Positions 25,954 to 35,898 of a DNA stretch of 64,000 bases are shown here, piece by piece; positions within the stretch are counted from its first letter, which is position 1, and each line of letters begins with the position of its first letter. A model generated the notes under the pieces. The model saw nothing but the letters and a program-made list of their open reading frames with translations. It searched no databases and was not told the origin of the DNA. The stretch covers positions 1,073,631 to 1,137,630 of the forward strand of contig NZ_JACHEU010000001.1 in NCBI RefSeq assembly GCF_014201615.1, in the 5' to 3' direction. This DNA comes from Aquamicrobium lusatiense. Its GTDB lineage: Bacteria > Pseudomonadota > Alphaproteobacteria > Rhizobiales > Rhizobiaceae. Made by a program: the position numbers and the translations under genes.

Positions 25954-26559
25954 ATGTCCAAGCGAATCGCCGGCCCCGAAATCGAACGCCTCATCCAGCT
26001 TCTGGCCAAGGTGCCGGGGCTCGGGCCGCGTTCCGCACGCCGCGCAGCACTGCATCTCATCAAGAAGAAGGACCAGCTTCTGGCTCCGCTCACCGCCGCC
26101 ATGGGCGAGGCGCTGGACAAGGTGCGCGTCTGCTCCACCTGCGGCAATGTGGACACCTCCGACCCCTGCACCATATGCAGCGATCCGCGCCGTGACCCCG
26201 CCACGCTGATCGTGGTCGAGGACGTGTCGGACCTGTGGGCGCTGGAGCGGGCCGCCGCCATGAATGTGCGCTATCATGTACTGGGCGGCACGCTGTCGCC
26301 GCTGGATGGAATCGGCCCCGATCAGCTCAACATCCGTACGCTGGTGGACCGGGTTGCGGCCGGCGAGGTGAAGGAGGTGATCCTCGCCGTCAACGCCACG
26401 GTCGAAGGACAGACCACCGCCCATTACCTGACCGACCAGCTCTCCGACCTCGACGTGAAGGTGACGCGCCTTGCCCACGGGGTGCCGGTCGGCGGCGAGC
26501 TCGACTATCTGGACGAAGGCACGCTCACCGCCGCGTTGAAGTCACGAACCGCGTTCTGA
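25954..26559 (+). CDS. recR: Recombination mediator RecR
   Basis: 201-residue recombinational repair protein that works with RecF and RecO to load RecA on gapped DNA. It has the helix-hairpin-helix [20 protein letters not shown], the zinc finger [22 protein letters not shown] (four Cys), and a Toprim domain starting [14 protein letters not shown]. The Walker-like C-terminal helix region ([21 protein letters not shown]) is complete. Start at 25954. It sits in the conserved ffs-dnaX-ybaB-recR neighbourhood, displaced from ybaB by the SleB-type gene. Confidence 0.97.
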   Translation: MSKRIAGPEIERLIQLLAKVPGLGPRSARRAALHLIKKKDQLLAPLTAAMGEALDKVRVCSTCGNVDTSDPCTICSDPRRDPATLIVVEDVSDLWALERAAAMNVRYHVLGGTLSPLDGIGPDQLNIRTLVDRVAAGEVKEVILAVNATVEGQTTAHYLTDQLSDLDVKVTRLAHGVPVGGELDYLDEGTLTAALKSRTAF

Positions 26560-26574
26560 TCCGGGGGCTTTCCC

Positions 26575-27813
26575 ATGAAGCGTCGCATCATCTCCCTTTG
26601 TGCCGGTGTGGTAGCGGCCCTGCTGTGCGCCACCGCCGTTTCCGCCGCACCCGTGGATGACCAGTTCCGCGCTTGGCTGGCGAACGATCTGTGGCCCGAG
26701 GCGAAGGCCAAGGGCATATCGAAGAAGACGTTCGACGCTGCATTTGCCGGCATCAGTCCCAATCTCAAGCTGCCCGATCTGGTGATGCCGGGCCAGAAGC
26801 CGAAGACGCCGAAGACCCAGCATCAGGCCGAGTTCGGGGCGCCCGGCGCCTATTTCGCCGAAAAGACGGTGGGCGGGGTGACGGCCGGCGGCCGCGCCCG
26901 CGCCGCCACCCATGCCCGCACGCTGGCGGCTGTCGAGCAGCGCTTCGGCGTTCCGGGTCCGATCGTGCTGGCGATCTGGGGGCGCGAGTCCGGCTTCGGC
27001 GCTGCGCGCATGCCCTATGACGCCTTCGAGGTGCTGGGCACCAAGGCATTCATGGCCACCCGCAAGGATATGTTCCGCAAGGAGGTGCTGGCGGCCCTTG
27101 CCATGGTCGAGCGCGGCACTGTGGCGCGCGGGGCGATGAAATCCTCATGGGCGGGCGCGCTCGGCCAGCCGCAGTTCCTGCCGTCGTCCTTCCTCGAACA
27201 CGCGGTGGACATGGACGGCGATGGCCGCGCCGACATCTGGAACTCGGTGCCGGATACGCTGGGCTCCATCGCCAACTATCTCGTGCACCACGGATGGCAG
27301 AAAGGGCGCGACTGGGGCTTCGAGGTCGTCGTGCCTGACAATGTGTCCTGCGCTCTGGAGGGGCCGGACATCGGCAGGCCGATCGCGAAATGGGCCGATA
27401 TGGGCATCCGCCGGGTCAACGGCAAGCCGTTCCCGGCGCATGAAGCGAAGGCCGAGGGTTTTCTCCTGATGCCCGCCGGCCGCAACGGCCCGGCCTTCAT
27501 CGTCACGCCCAATTTCTACGTCCTCAAGGACTACAATATGAGCGACCTCTATGCGCTGTTTATCGGCCACGCCGGCGATCGCATCGCTTATGGTGACAAG
27601 GGGTTTGCCGGCCGCTGGGGATCGGTGGACAAGCTCTACCGCTCTGACATCGCCGGCCTGCAGCGTGCGCTCGAGCAGAAAGGCTATGATGTCGGCGGCG
27701 CCGATGGTCTGCCCGGTTTCAAGACGCGGCGTTCCATCGGCGACTGGCAGGCGAAGAACGGTCGCGCTGCTACCTGTTTCCCCGATGCCGGGCTGGTGCG
27801 CGCCCTGAAATGA
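26575..27813 (+). CDS. Lytic murein transglycosylase (MltB/SLT_2 type) with peptidoglycan-binding domain
   Basis: 412-residue exported enzyme that cleaves peptidoglycan glycan strands to anhydromuramic ends. A Sec signal peptide (MKRRIISLCAGVVAALLCAT) ends near AVSA. The SLT_2 domain covers about residues 30-325, with the catalytic Glu in AIWGRESGFGAARM and the family pattern SSWAGALGQPQFLPSSFLEHAVD. A C-terminal PG_binding_1 domain follows (LQRALEQKGYDVGGADGLPG). It starts 15 bases after recR and may be co-transcribed. There is no lipobox, so the protein should be soluble periplasmic, unlike E. coli MltB. Confidence 0.93.
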   Translation: MKRRIISLCAGVVAALLCATAVSAAPVDDQFRAWLANDLWPEAKAKGISKKTFDAAFAGISPNLKLPDLVMPGQKPKTPKTQHQAEFGAPGAYFAEKTVGGVTAGGRARAATHARTLAAVEQRFGVPGPIVLAIWGRESGFGAARMPYDAFEVLGTKAFMATRKDMFRKEVLAALAMVERGTVARGAMKSSWAGALGQPQFLPSSFLEHAVDMDGDGRADIWNSVPDTLGSIANYLVHHGWQKGRDWGFEVVVPDNVSCALEGPDIGRPIAKWADMGIRRVNGKPFPAHEAKAEGFLLMPAGRNGPAFIVTPNFYVLKDYNMSDLYALFIGHAGDRIAYGDKGFAGRWGSVDKLYRSDIAGLQRALEQKGYDVGGADGLPGFKTRRSIGDWQAKNGRAATCFPDAGLVRALK

Positions 27814-27893
27814 CCGTTGCGCCATCGCAGACATAACAGAGCCATAATCCGGGCGGCCAGAAGAGGGCACAGGATAGTTCCGCGAGCCCGCCC

Positions 27894-29528
27894 ATGCGTT
27901 TCAGACGACCTGTCATCAGCAGCACCGCGCTTTCGGTTCTGGTTGCCGTTTATATCCTGTTCCTCACCAATGCCACTTACTGGAGCCGCATCAGCGCCCG
28001 CTTTGCTGACGAGCCGCTCAATCTGGTGCTGCTGAATGCGGCGGTGCTGCTCGTTTACGTCGTTTTCCTGATCATCTTTTCCGCACCCTATGTGGTCAGG
28101 CCCATGTTCAACATGCTGGTGCTGATTGCGGCGGCAGTATCCTATTATACCGACAGGTTCGGCACGATCATGGATCGCGACATGATCCAGAACATCGTCC
28201 AGACCACTCGGCCGGAATCGAGCAACCTGATCACGGGGCAGATGGTTCTGCATATGCTGCTTTTCGGGGTGCTGCCTAGCCTGCTGATTGCGTGGGTGGG
28301 CATAAGGCACCGGCCGTTCTGGCAGAAGGTCAAGGTCAACACGGCGGTGTGCCTTGGACTTGTGGCGCTCGCCGCTTTGCTGATCGGCAGCAATCTGCGC
28401 GCCTTCATTCCCTTCTGGCAGCATGACCGGCACGAAACCATGGCCTATCTCAACCCGGCGATGGCGCTGGTTGGTGCGGTTGACTACGCCCAGCGCCAGT
28501 TGCGCGATCTCAACATCAAGGCACAACCTTATGGCCGCGATGCGCGGCTGGGGCCAAGGGTGGCGCAGGGATCGAGAAAGCGGCTTCTGGTTCTGGTGGT
28601 TGGTGAAACCGCCCGTGCGCAGAATTTCAGCCTGACGGGTTATGGGCGCGACACCAACCCGATGATGGCGGCCCGCGATGTCATCGCCTTCACCAATGTC
28701 ACCAGCTGCGCCACGGCGACGGCCATTTCCATGCCCTGCATGTTTTCCCATCTCGGCCGCGACAACTATTCGCGGCGCGCCTTTCTCGGTTCCGAGAATC
28801 TGGCCGATGTGCTCCGGCATGCGGGGCTTAAGGTCGAATGGTGGGAAAACAACACGGGGCCGAAAAACGTTGCTGATCGCATCCCCGTCGAGATGGTTGC
28901 CAACACACCCGATCCGGCCTTGTGTGCGGGCGGGGAATGCCTCGATCAGGTCCTCATCGACCGTCTGCGCGAGCGGCTCGTGACCTATGACGGCAATGGG
29001 GTTCTGATACTTCATGTCATGGGCAGCCACGGCCCGGCCTACTTCCGGCGCTACCCGCCGGATTTCGAGCGGTTCAAACCCGTCTGCCGCACTTCGGAAC
29101 TGAATGACTGCTCATCGCAGGAATTGCTGAACGCTTATGACAACACCATCCTCTATACGGATTACATTCTGGCGTCGGTGATCGACCTGCTGAAGCAGCG
29201 CGAGGATCTGGAAACGGCCATGTATTACATGTCCGACCATGGCGAATCGCTTGGCGAGAACGGCCTCTATCTGCACGGCGCGCCCTACATGTTCGCGCCC
29301 GAAGAGCAGAAGCGGATACCCTTCATCGCATGGTTTTCAGGCAGCTTCGCCCGTCGGGACGGGCTGGATCTCGCCTGTCTGCGCGCGCGTGTGGGCGAGG
29401 AGCTGTCGCATGACAACATGTTCGACACGGTGCTTGGCCTGATGGATGTTCAGACCGATATCTACAAGCCCGCGCTGGACGCTTTCGCGGCTTGCCGTTC
29501 GCCGGCCACATCATCCGTCATGCCGTGA
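27894..29528 (+). CDS. eptA: Lipid A phosphoethanolamine transferase, EptA/MCR family
   Basis: 544-residue inner-membrane enzyme that transfers phosphoethanolamine from phosphatidylethanolamine to lipid A, lowering negative charge and polymyxin binding. The first 165 residues contain about five membrane helices. The periplasmic sulfatase-like domain has the metal/nucleophile pattern [20 protein letters not shown] (Glu near 238) and [20 protein letters not shown], in which Thr274 aligns with the phosphoryl-accepting Thr. [31 protein letters not shown] and six Cys for disulfides follow. It is a chromosomal relative of mcr genes. The 3' end overlaps the convergent LLM gene by 67 bases. No two-component regulator is adjacent. 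Confidence 0.92.
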   Translation: MRFRRPVISSTALSVLVAVYILFLTNATYWSRISARFADEPLNLVLLNAAVLLVYVVFLIIFSAPYVVRPMFNMLVLIAAAVSYYTDRFGTIMDRDMIQNIVQTTRPESSNLITGQMVLHMLLFGVLPSLLIAWVGIRHRPFWQKVKVNTAVCLGLVALAALLIGSNLRAFIPFWQHDRHETMAYLNPAMALVGAVDYAQRQLRDLNIKAQPYGRDARLGPRVAQGSRKRLLVLVVGETARAQNFSLTGYGRDTNPMMAARDVIAFTNVTSCATATAISMPCMFSHLGRDNYSRRAFLGSENLADVLRHAGLKVEWWENNTGPKNVADRIPVEMVANTPDPALCAGGECLDQVLIDRLRERLVTYDGNGVLILHVMGSHGPAYFRRYPPDFERFKPVCRTSELNDCSSQELLNAYDNTILYTDYILASVIDLLKQREDLETAMYYMSDHGESLGENGLYLHGAPYMFAPEEQKRIPFIAWFSGSFARRDGLDLACLRARVGEELSHDNMFDTVLGLMDVQTDIYKPALDAFAACRSPATSSVMP

Positions 29529-30502
29529 ACGGAAGCCAGAATCTCGAACGAGCGGACGCGTGCGGCATGGTCGAATATCTGCGCCGTCACCATCAGCTCG
29601 TCCGCGCCGGTGCGGCGGATGAAGGCATCGAGGCCAAGCCTGACCTTTTCGGGCGAACCGACAATGGCGCAGGAGAGCGCATTGTTGAGCATGGCGTTTT
29701 CCTGTGCGCCGATGCGGGCCGTGTAGTTTTCCACCGGCGCAGGCAGCTTGCCCGGCCGTCCGCTGCGCAGATTGACGAAAGCCTGCTGGAGCGATGAGAA
29801 CAGGTAGCGCGCTTCGTCGTCGGTTGTTGCGGCCACGACATTGAGGCCAAGCATGACATGCGGCTTCTGAAGATGTTCAGAAGGCTCGAAGCGTGAGCGG
29901 TAAAGCTCCAGCGCACGTTCCATCTCGGCAGGCGCGAAGTGCGAGGCGAAGGCGTAGGGCAGGCCAAGCATCGCTGCGAGCTGCGCGCCGTAGAGGCTTG
30001 AGCCGAGGATCCAGACCGGCACCTCTTCGCCTTCGCCGGGAATGGCGCGCACGCGCTGGCCTTCCCTGACGGGCTCGAAATAGGCCATCAGCTCCACCAC
30101 ATCGCGCGGGAAATTGTCGACCGAAGCGTCGAGATTGCGGCGCAGCGCCTGCGCGGTCAGCATGTCGGTGCCGGGTGCGCGGCCAAGCCCCAGATCGATG
30201 CGGCCCGGATGCAGCGCCGACAGAGTGCCGAACTGCTCGGCAATGACGAGTGGCGCGTGGTTGGGCAGCATGATGCCACCGGCTCCCACCCGGATCGTGC
30301 TGGTGCCTGCCGCGACATGGCCGATCACCACCGCAGTGGCGGCACTGGCGATACCCGGCATGTTGTGATGTTCCGCCAGCCAGTAGCGCCTGTAGCCCAG
30401 CCTTTCGGCATGGCGGGCAAGATCGAGCGTGTTGGCGAGCGATTGCGCGACCGTGCCGCCGTCGGTAACAGGCGCGAGGTCAAGGACGGAGAGTGAGGTC
30501 AT
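29462..30502 (-). CDS. LLM-class flavin-dependent oxidoreductase
   Basis: 346-residue luciferase-like monooxygenase homologue using FMNH2, of the single-gene group (TIGR03558-like). Typical features are [19 protein letters not shown] at the N-terminus, [40 protein letters not shown] and [14 protein letters not shown]. The substrate is unknown. The ATG at 30502 matches the family start; a longer frame to 30772 has no homology. Its last 67 bases overlap the end of eptA on the opposite strand, so the C-terminal 22 residues are read from DNA that also encodes the EptA tail. Confidence 0.9.
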   Translation of the reverse strand: MTSLSVLDLAPVTDGGTVAQSLANTLDLARHAERLGYRRYWLAEHHNMPGIASAATAVVIGHVAAGTSTIRVGAGGIMLPNHAPLVIAEQFGTLSALHPGRIDLGLGRAPGTDMLTAQALRRNLDASVDNFPRDVVELMAYFEPVREGQRVRAIPGEGEEVPVWILGSSLYGAQLAAMLGLPYAFASHFAPAEMERALELYRSRFEPSEHLQKPHVMLGLNVVAATTDDEARYLFSSLQQAFVNLRSGRPGKLPAPVENYTARIGAQENAMLNNALSCAIVGSPEKVRLGLDAFIRRTGADELMVTAQIFDHAARVRSFEILASVHGMTDDVAGERQAAKASSAGL

Positions 30503-30685
30503 CTCGGGTTCCCATATCATGTGCCGTCGGATATAGGGAGCGTGCCTGCGCATCGCAAATGTGCCAGACAGGTGTCGTCGCAGTGCAACATGCCGGGAAT
30601 TCATGGCAGACATGCCGTTTTGGCGCTTGAAGTCTGGCGCTTGGCCCGTATGTAAGGCACGCGAACCGATTTCAGGGAAGTAAAG

Positions 30686-31081
30686 TTGGCTATCTACAGG
30701 GAAAAAGACATTTTCGAGCGGCGCAATGCCGCAAATGATGCGAAGAAGGCTCTTCTTGAGCGTTTCAAGCAACGTCCGGCGGAAGATGATCCGCGTGTGC
30801 TGGCTCGCAAGGCCGAGCGTGAGGCAATTCTCGCCGCCCGTGCTGAGCGCGAAGCCGAGAAGGCCAAGCTGAAGCAGGAAAAGATGGCCCGTGAGGCCGC
30901 CGCCCGCGCCGAGGCGGAGCGTATTGCGGCTGAGGAAGCGCGCATTCGTGAAGCTCAGGAAGCTGAAAGAGTGGCAGCAGAACTGGCCCTCGAAGCCGAG
31001 CGCAAGGCAAAGCGCGATGCGCGCTACGCTGCTCGCAAGACCCGTGGCGGCCGCGTGCCTCCCGGTTTCACCGGCCGCTGA
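30686..31081 (+). CDS. DUF6481-type charged coiled-coil protein
   Basis: 131-residue, highly charged protein of a rhizobial family that I recall as DUF6481. Beginning [19 protein letters not shown], it is almost wholly alpha-helical, with long Ala/Glu/Arg/Lys heptads at about residues 30-115 predicting a coiled coil, and ends [14 protein letters not shown]. No catalytic motif is seen and the role is unknown. Translation starts at TTG 30686 with AGGGAAG 9 bases upstream. A strong terminator follows directly, so it is monocistronic. Confidence 0.78.
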   Translation: MAIYREKDIFERRNAANDAKKALLERFKQRPAEDDPRVLARKAEREAILAARAEREAEKAKLKQEKMAREAAARAEAERIAAEEARIREAQEAERVAAELALEAERKAKRDARYAARKTRGGRVPPGFTGR

Positions 31082-31102
31082 TCAGACAGCAGAACGAAAT
31101 TG

Positions 31103-31136
31103 AAAAGGCCGGCCCTGCAACAGGGCCGGCCTTTTT
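31103..31136 (+). terminator. Intrinsic terminator after the coiled-coil gene
   Basis: AAGGCCGGCCCTG (31105-31117) and CAGGGCCGGCCTT (31121-31133) form a perfect 13-bp GC-rich stem with a CAA loop, followed by a T-run. It begins 22 bases after the stop codon at 31081. Confidence 0.92.
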
Positions 31137-31777
31137 GTATTTCTTCAGCTGGCCAGCTTCAGGCCGATGCATGCCGATCAGGCTGCCGTTGCTGGCTTGA
31201 CGAAAAGCCGGATGTGGCCCAGCGCGATGCCCACTGTGCCGATCGCTGTCCGGCATAGCCGGTAGCGACAGGGAGTGCTTGAGCGCTGGCTCGGGAAGCA
31301 CGACGCGGCCGATCATGGAAACAGTGGCAAGAGTGGTTGGCAGCGGTGTGGTGAAGCCGTGGGCTTGTTTCGGGCCGAACCCTTCCCGTGTCAAAGAAAC
31401 CGGCAAGAATGAGCAGGAGCCGGCTCGTGGAAAGCTCCGTTTGATGGCGGATCATTCAAACCGGTCGCCCGGATTTCAGGTGTGGTTCGCTTTGTCGCTG
31501 GAGGGGACAAAACTGCTCGCTTCGCCGTTCAGACCGTGGGCTTGCTCCAGCTGTGACGCGCTAAAAGCGGTATGCGATGAAAGCCGTGTGGCCATCCCGC
31601 ACACGGACGAAGAAAATATTTCGGCTCTGTCAGATCAAGGTGGGAATGCGCCTGAAGGGCGCGGGCAAAGGGCTGAAGCGCTCCCCAATCACGCGGAATC
31701 AGGCGCCATGCTTCCGGATCTCCGCCTTCAAGCAGGTCATTCCCTCAAACCTGTCCGCAACCGTTTGGCAACAAGTT
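31137..31777. other. 641-base stretch without a supported gene
   Basis: Between the terminator after the coiled-coil gene and the rmuC stop I see no reading frame with recognisable similarity, a good SD and normal codon use. Frames of up to about 110 codons exist on both strands but have biased, Ser/Arg-rich translations typical of chance frames in high-GC DNA. The longest plus-strand frame runs into rmuC on the opposite strand. No palindrome, tRNA or repeat was noticed. It could be a decayed gene or untranscribed spacer. Confidence 0.5.
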
Positions 31778-33016
31778 TCAGTCGGCATCCTCCACGATAC
31801 GTAACCGCAGTTGTCCGGTTCTGGATGTGGCCGCAGGGGCGGTTACTGCCTCGTCGGCGCTGGCGGCGGTCTGTCCCGCATTGCTGCTCAGTTCGAGCGC
31901 CTCGATCTTCTGTCCGCGCTTCGTCACTTTGGAGGCCGAGACGAGGATTTCATCTATGTCCCGGGTGGCCTGACCGAAATGGGTTTGCAACCGGCGCACC
32001 CGCTCGTCCAGCCGCGTGACATCCTCCATGAGCCGGATCACCTCGCCCTGGATGACATGGGCCTGCTCGCGCATGCGCGCATCCTTGAGGATCGCCTGTA
32101 TGACCTGAATCGACAGCATCAGCAGCGATGGCGAGACGATGACGATACGAGAACGGTGGGCGCGCTGCACGAGCGCCTCGAAATTCTCGTGAATCTCGGC
32201 GAAAACCGATTCGGACGGCACGAACATGAACGCCGTGTCCTGTGTCTCGCCCTGAATGAAATATTTGCCGGCAATGTCGCGGATGTGGATTTCGACGTCG
32301 CGCCGGAAGGCCTGTGCCGCGGCCTTCTGCGCCTCCGGCGTTTCGGCCGCGCGAATGGCGTTCCACGCCTCCAGCGGAAACTTGGCGTCGATCACCAGCG
32401 AGGGGGCGTCGTTCGGCATCCTGACAAGGCAGTCCGGCCGGTTGCCGTTTGAAAGCGTGGCCTGAAACTCATAGGTGCCCATAGGCAGCCCGTCGGCGAC
32501 GATGGCCTCCATGCGCGACTGGCCGAAGGCGCCGCGCGTCTGCTTGTTGGAAAGGATCGCCTGAAGCTGCACGACCTGACCGGCCAGCGCCTGTATGTTG
32601 CCCTGCGCGCTGTCGATGGTGGCCAGCCGTTCCTGTAGCCGCGAAAGGTTTTCATGCGTGGCGCGGGTCTGTTCGCTGATGGTCTGGCCGAGCCGCCCGC
32701 TCATGGCATCGAGCCGCTGGCTGATCGATTGCGTCAGTTCCGCCTGCCTCGTGCCGAACACTTCGGCGATGGCGCCCATGCGGCCCTGCATCTCGGCCTG
32801 GCTGCGCAGGATTTCCACCATCCGCGCCTCCGCATCGCGGGCGTTTTCTGCCGCTTCCGACACGGCAATGGCACGGGCCCGGGAAAACCGCAGCAGTGTG
32901 ACGATCATCGCCACCGACAGGCACAGGAAGGCGACGGCGCAGAAGGCCAGCGCCTGACCAAGTGTGATCGTGGTGGCGCCAAGCTGGATGACGGTTTGAG
33001 AAAAGATGTCACTCAT
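31778..33016 (-). CDS. rmuC: DNA recombination protein RmuC
   Basis: 412-residue protein of the RmuC family, which limits inversions at short inverted repeats and carries a PD-(D/E)XK-type nuclease fold. The N-terminal membrane anchor lies at about residues 20-44 (LAFCAVAFLCLSVAMIVTLL). A coiled coil follows at about 45-155 (RQAELTQSISQRLDAMSGRL). The RmuC domain covers about 165-370, with LVIDAKFPLEAW, FMFVPSESVFAEIHE and RIVIVSPSLLMLSIQVI. It is divergent from def across 102 bases. Start ATG at 33016. Confidence 0.95.
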   Translation of the reverse strand: MSDIFSQTVIQLGATTITLGQALAFCAVAFLCLSVAMIVTLLRFSRARAIAVSEAAENARDAEARMVEILRSQAEMQGRMGAIAEVFGTRQAELTQSISQRLDAMSGRLGQTISEQTRATHENLSRLQERLATIDSAQGNIQALAGQVVQLQAILSNKQTRGAFGQSRMEAIVADGLPMGTYEFQATLSNGNRPDCLVRMPNDAPSLVIDAKFPLEAWNAIRAAETPEAQKAAAQAFRRDVEIHIRDIAGKYFIQGETQDTAFMFVPSESVFAEIHENFEALVQRAHRSRIVIVSPSLLMLSIQVIQAILKDARMREQAHVIQGEVIRLMEDVTRLDERVRRLQTHFGQATRDIDEILVSASKVTKRGQKIEALELSSNAGQTAASADEAVTAPAATSRTGQLRLRIVEDAD

Positions 33017-33118
33017 GTCGGCATGATAACAGAATTGCTCCTCTTCACCAGATCAAAACGTGAACAAGTATTGACCTTCACGGTTGACGGCGCATTGGCG
33101 AGGTCTTAGGTGAGCAGG

Positions 33119-33649
33119 ATGACGATCAAGCCGCTCATCATCCTTCCCGATCCCTTGCTGCGTCAGGTGTCCAAACCGGTCGAGCGCGTCGACGATTCGC
33201 TGCGCAGGCTGGCCGACGACATGCTGGAAACCATGTATGACGCCCCCGGCATCGGCCTCGCCGCCATCCAGATCGGGCTGCCGATGCGGTTGCTGGTCAT
33301 CGACCTCGCCAAGGAGGATGACGAACCGGCGCCGCATGTCTTCGTCAATCCCGAAATCCTGGAAAGCAGCGACGAGCGCTCCGTTTACGAAGAGGGCTGC
33401 CTGTCGATCCCCGAATATTACGCGGAGGTCGAGCGCCCGGCATCGGTGCGGGTGAAATATGTCGACCGGGATGGCAAGGAGCAGGAGATCAAGGCCGAAG
33501 GGCTGATGGCGACCTGCCTTCAGCATGAGATCGACCATCTCAACGGCGTGCTGTTCATCGACCACATTTCAAAGCTCAAGCGCGATATGGTGATGCGCAA
33601 GTTCCGCAAGCTGGCGCGTGACAAGCCGGCTCCGAAGCTCGTAGGCTGA
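33119..33649 (+). CDS. def: Peptide deformylase
   Basis: 176-residue metalloenzyme that removes the N-formyl group from nascent proteins. The three family motifs are complete: [10 protein letters not shown] (with Ile for the common Pro/Val before the Gln), EGCLSIPE (metal Cys) and QHEIDHLNG (metal His pair and catalytic Glu). The ATG at 33119 ([12 protein letters not shown]) is preferred over an in-frame GTG at 33110, since the SD-like AGGTGAG overlaps that GTG. It is coupled to fmt, which starts 4 bases after its stop; the two enzymes act at opposite ends of the formylation cycle. Confidence 0.97.
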   Translation: MTIKPLIILPDPLLRQVSKPVERVDDSLRRLADDMLETMYDAPGIGLAAIQIGLPMRLLVIDLAKEDDEPAPHVFVNPEILESSDERSVYEEGCLSIPEYYAEVERPASVRVKYVDRDGKEQEIKAEGLMATCLQHEIDHLNGVLFIDHISKLKRDMVMRKFRKLARDKPAPKLVG

Positions 33650-33653
33650 AACC

Positions 33654-34589
33654 ATGGCTTTGCGCGTCGTATTCATGGGCACGCCGGAGTTTTCGGCGCC
33701 CACGCTCCGCGCTGTTGCCGAAGCAGGCCACCAGATCGTCGCCGTCTATACCCAGCCGCCGCGCGCAGCGGGTCGGCGCGGGCTGGAACTCACGCCTTCG
33801 CCAGTCCAGCGCGAAGCCGAAAGGCTCGGCATTCCCGTTTTCACGCCGCTTTCGCTCAAGTCCGCAGATGAGCAGGAGGCCTTTCGCGCACTGAATGCCG
33901 ACGTGGCGGTCGTCGTCGCCTATGGCCTGCTTCTGCCGAGCGCCATTCTGGAAGCGCCGCGCTTCGGCTGCCTCAACGGCCACGCCTCGCTTCTGCCGCG
34001 CTGGCGCGGCGCCGCCCCCATCCAGCGTGCCATCATGGCAGGTGACACCGAAACCGGCGTCATGGTCATGCGCATGGAGGAGGGGCTGGATACGGGCCCC
34101 GTGGCCCTGACCCGAAAGGTTGCCATCGGCGCGGACATGACCGGCGGTGAACTGCACGATGCGCTGATGCCGATCAGTGCGGAACTGATGGTGGAGGCGC
34201 TGGCGAAGCTTGAGGCCGGCACGCTCGGCTTCGTGCCGCAACCTGAGGAAGGCGCGCTCTACGCCAGAAAAATCGACAAGGCCGAAACCCGGATCGACTG
34301 GAGCCGCCCGGCACCTGAGGTCCACAACCACATTCGTGGCCTGTCGCCGTTTCCGGGAAGCTGGTGCGAGTTCGGAGCGGGCGGCAGGCCGGAACGGCTG
34401 AAGCTGTTGCGCTCGACGCTGGCTGAGGGAGCAGGCGAGCCGGGCACCGTGCTCGACGATGCGCTCGCCATCGCCTGCGGCACCGGCGCGGTGCGGCTTG
34501 CCGAAGTGCAGCGGGCGGGTTCGCGGGCCGTTTCCGCCGAGGAGTTCCTGCGCGGGGCGCGGCTGGAAGTCGGAACGAAGCTCTCATGA
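33654..34589 (+). CDS. fmt: Methionyl-tRNA formyltransferase
   Basis: 311-residue enzyme that formylates initiator Met-tRNA with 10-formyl-tetrahydrofolate. The N-terminal Rossmann-like domain starts [17 protein letters not shown]; the active site is [20 protein letters not shown] (catalytic Asn and His, SLLP loop), and [12 protein letters not shown] carries the third catalytic Asp. The C-terminal tRNA-binding domain begins near residue 205 ([20 protein letters not shown]). It follows def by 4 bases, and its TGA overlaps the ATG of the GNAT gene. Confidence 0.97.
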   Translation: MALRVVFMGTPEFSAPTLRAVAEAGHQIVAVYTQPPRAAGRRGLELTPSPVQREAERLGIPVFTPLSLKSADEQEAFRALNADVAVVVAYGLLLPSAILEAPRFGCLNGHASLLPRWRGAAPIQRAIMAGDTETGVMVMRMEEGLDTGPVALTRKVAIGADMTGGELHDALMPISAELMVEALAKLEAGTLGFVPQPEEGALYARKIDKAETRIDWSRPAPEVHNHIRGLSPFPGSWCEFGAGGRPERLKLLRSTLAEGAGEPGTVLDDALAIACGTGAVRLAEVQRAGSRAVSAEEFLRGARLEVGTKLS

Positions 34590-35104
34590 GCATGATCCGT
34601 CCCATCACGGTTCGCCCGGCCGTTTCCGAAGATCGGGCAGCCATTCGTATTGTCGAGGCAAGGGCATTCGGCCGCGATGACGAAGCCGATCTGGTCGAGG
34701 CCCTCGTTGCCGCCGGTGATGATGTGCTTGAACTGGTTGCAGAACAGGATGGGCGGATCGTAGGCCATGTTCTGTTCACGCGTCTGAAGGTCAGGGGCGC
34801 GGCGCAGGACATAAGCGCCGTGGCGCTCGCGCCGCTGGCCGTCCTGCCGGAATTCCGGAATGCGGGCATCGGCAGCGCGCTGGTCGAAGAAGCGCACAGG
34901 CTTTTGCAGGGACGTGGCGAAACGCTTTCCGTGGTGCTCGGGGATCCGGCCTATTACCGGCGCTTCGGCTACAGCCACGCGCGCGCGGCCGGTTTCGACA
35001 GCGTGTTCCAGTGCGCGGAGCTGATGGCGCTGGCATGGGGCGATGCGCCTTTCGAGGGCCGGCTTGTCTACGCGCCTGCCTTCGGCGCCGAAGCGGCCGG
35101 CTGA
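34586..35104 (+). CDS. GNAT-family N-acetyltransferase (YhbS-like)
   Basis: 172-residue acetyltransferase with the acetyl-CoA binding segment [22 protein letters not shown] and the YhbS-like motif [17 protein letters not shown]. Substrate unknown. The ATG at 34586 overlaps the fmt stop by 4 bases, and truA follows 10 bases after its stop, so it is embedded in the def-fmt-truA operon. This position is seen in several rhizobia, which suggests a link to tRNA or translation, but that is inference only. Confidence 0.88.
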   Translation: MSMIRPITVRPAVSEDRAAIRIVEARAFGRDDEADLVEALVAAGDDVLELVAEQDGRIVGHVLFTRLKVRGAAQDISAVALAPLAVLPEFRNAGIGSALVEEAHRLLQGRGETLSVVLGDPAYYRRFGYSHARAAGFDSVFQCAELMALAWGDAPFEGRLVYAPAFGAEAAG

Positions 35105-35114
35105 GAGTATCGCC

Positions 35115-35867
35115 ATGCCGCGCTATCGTCTCGATCTCGAATATGACGGCAGGCCCTATGCCGGCTGGCAGCGGCAGGCCGATCACCCTTCGGTGCAGCA
35201 GGCGATAGAAGAGGCGATCTTCAGGCTCAGCGGCGAAAAGGTGTCGATCCGCGGTGCCGGCCGCACCGATGCCGGCGTTCATGCCACCGCGCAGGTCGCG
35301 CATGTCGATCTGACGAAGGAGCGGCGGGCGGATACGGTCCGCGATGCGCTCAACGCGCATCTGCAGCAGGCTGGTGAGCGGGTGGCCGTGCTGCGGGCGC
35401 AGATGGTGAGCGACGATTTCGACGCGCGCTTTTCCGCGCTTGGGCGGCATTATCTCTATCGCATCTCGAACCGCCGCGCCCCGCCCGCGCTGGAGAAGGG
35501 CAAGGTGTGGTGGGTGCCGAAACTGCTCGACACCGACGCCATGCACGAGGCCGCCAGAGAGCTTCTCGGCCGGCACGATTTCACCACCTTCCGATCCGTG
35601 CAATGTCAGGCCAACAGCCCCGTTCGCACGCTCGACCGGCTGGACGTTGCGCGTCTCGGCGACGAGATAGAGATACGGGCTTCCGCCCGCTCCTTCCTGC
35701 ACAATCAGGTGCGTTCCATGGTCGGCTCGCTCAAGCGCGTCGGCGATGGCGGCTGGAAGGCGGCCGACCTCAGGGCCGCACTGGAGGCGAAAAACCGCGC
35801 TGCCTGCGGGCAGGTGGCCCCGGCCGACGGGCTCTATCTGATCGGCGTCGATTATCCTGAAAGCTGA
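35115..35867 (+). CDS. truA: tRNA pseudouridine(38-40) synthase
   Basis: 250-residue enzyme that modifies uridines 38-40 in the anticodon arm of many tRNAs. Signatures are [18 protein letters not shown], the catalytic [17 protein letters not shown] (Asp of GRTDAG), [12 protein letters not shown] and [13 protein letters not shown]. Length is normal. The ATG at 35115 fits the family N-terminus; the frame continues upstream into the GNAT gene. It is the last gene of the def-fmt-GNAT-truA group and converges on a membrane protein gene. Confidence 0.97.
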   Translation: MPRYRLDLEYDGRPYAGWQRQADHPSVQQAIEEAIFRLSGEKVSIRGAGRTDAGVHATAQVAHVDLTKERRADTVRDALNAHLQQAGERVAVLRAQMVSDDFDARFSALGRHYLYRISNRRAPPALEKGKVWWVPKLLDTDAMHEAARELLGRHDFTTFRSVQCQANSPVRTLDRLDVARLGDEIEIRASARSFLHNQVRSMVGSLKRVGDGGWKAADLRAALEAKNRAACGQVAPADGLYLIGVDYPES

Positions 35868-35898
35868 AAGTCATGCAGAGGCCGGGCAGCGACCGGCT

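Noticed and set aside
31279..32019. Plus-strand frame of 246 codons in the gap before rmuC
   Set aside because: It runs 240 bases into rmuC on the opposite strand, lacks an SD, and its translation resembles no family that I know.
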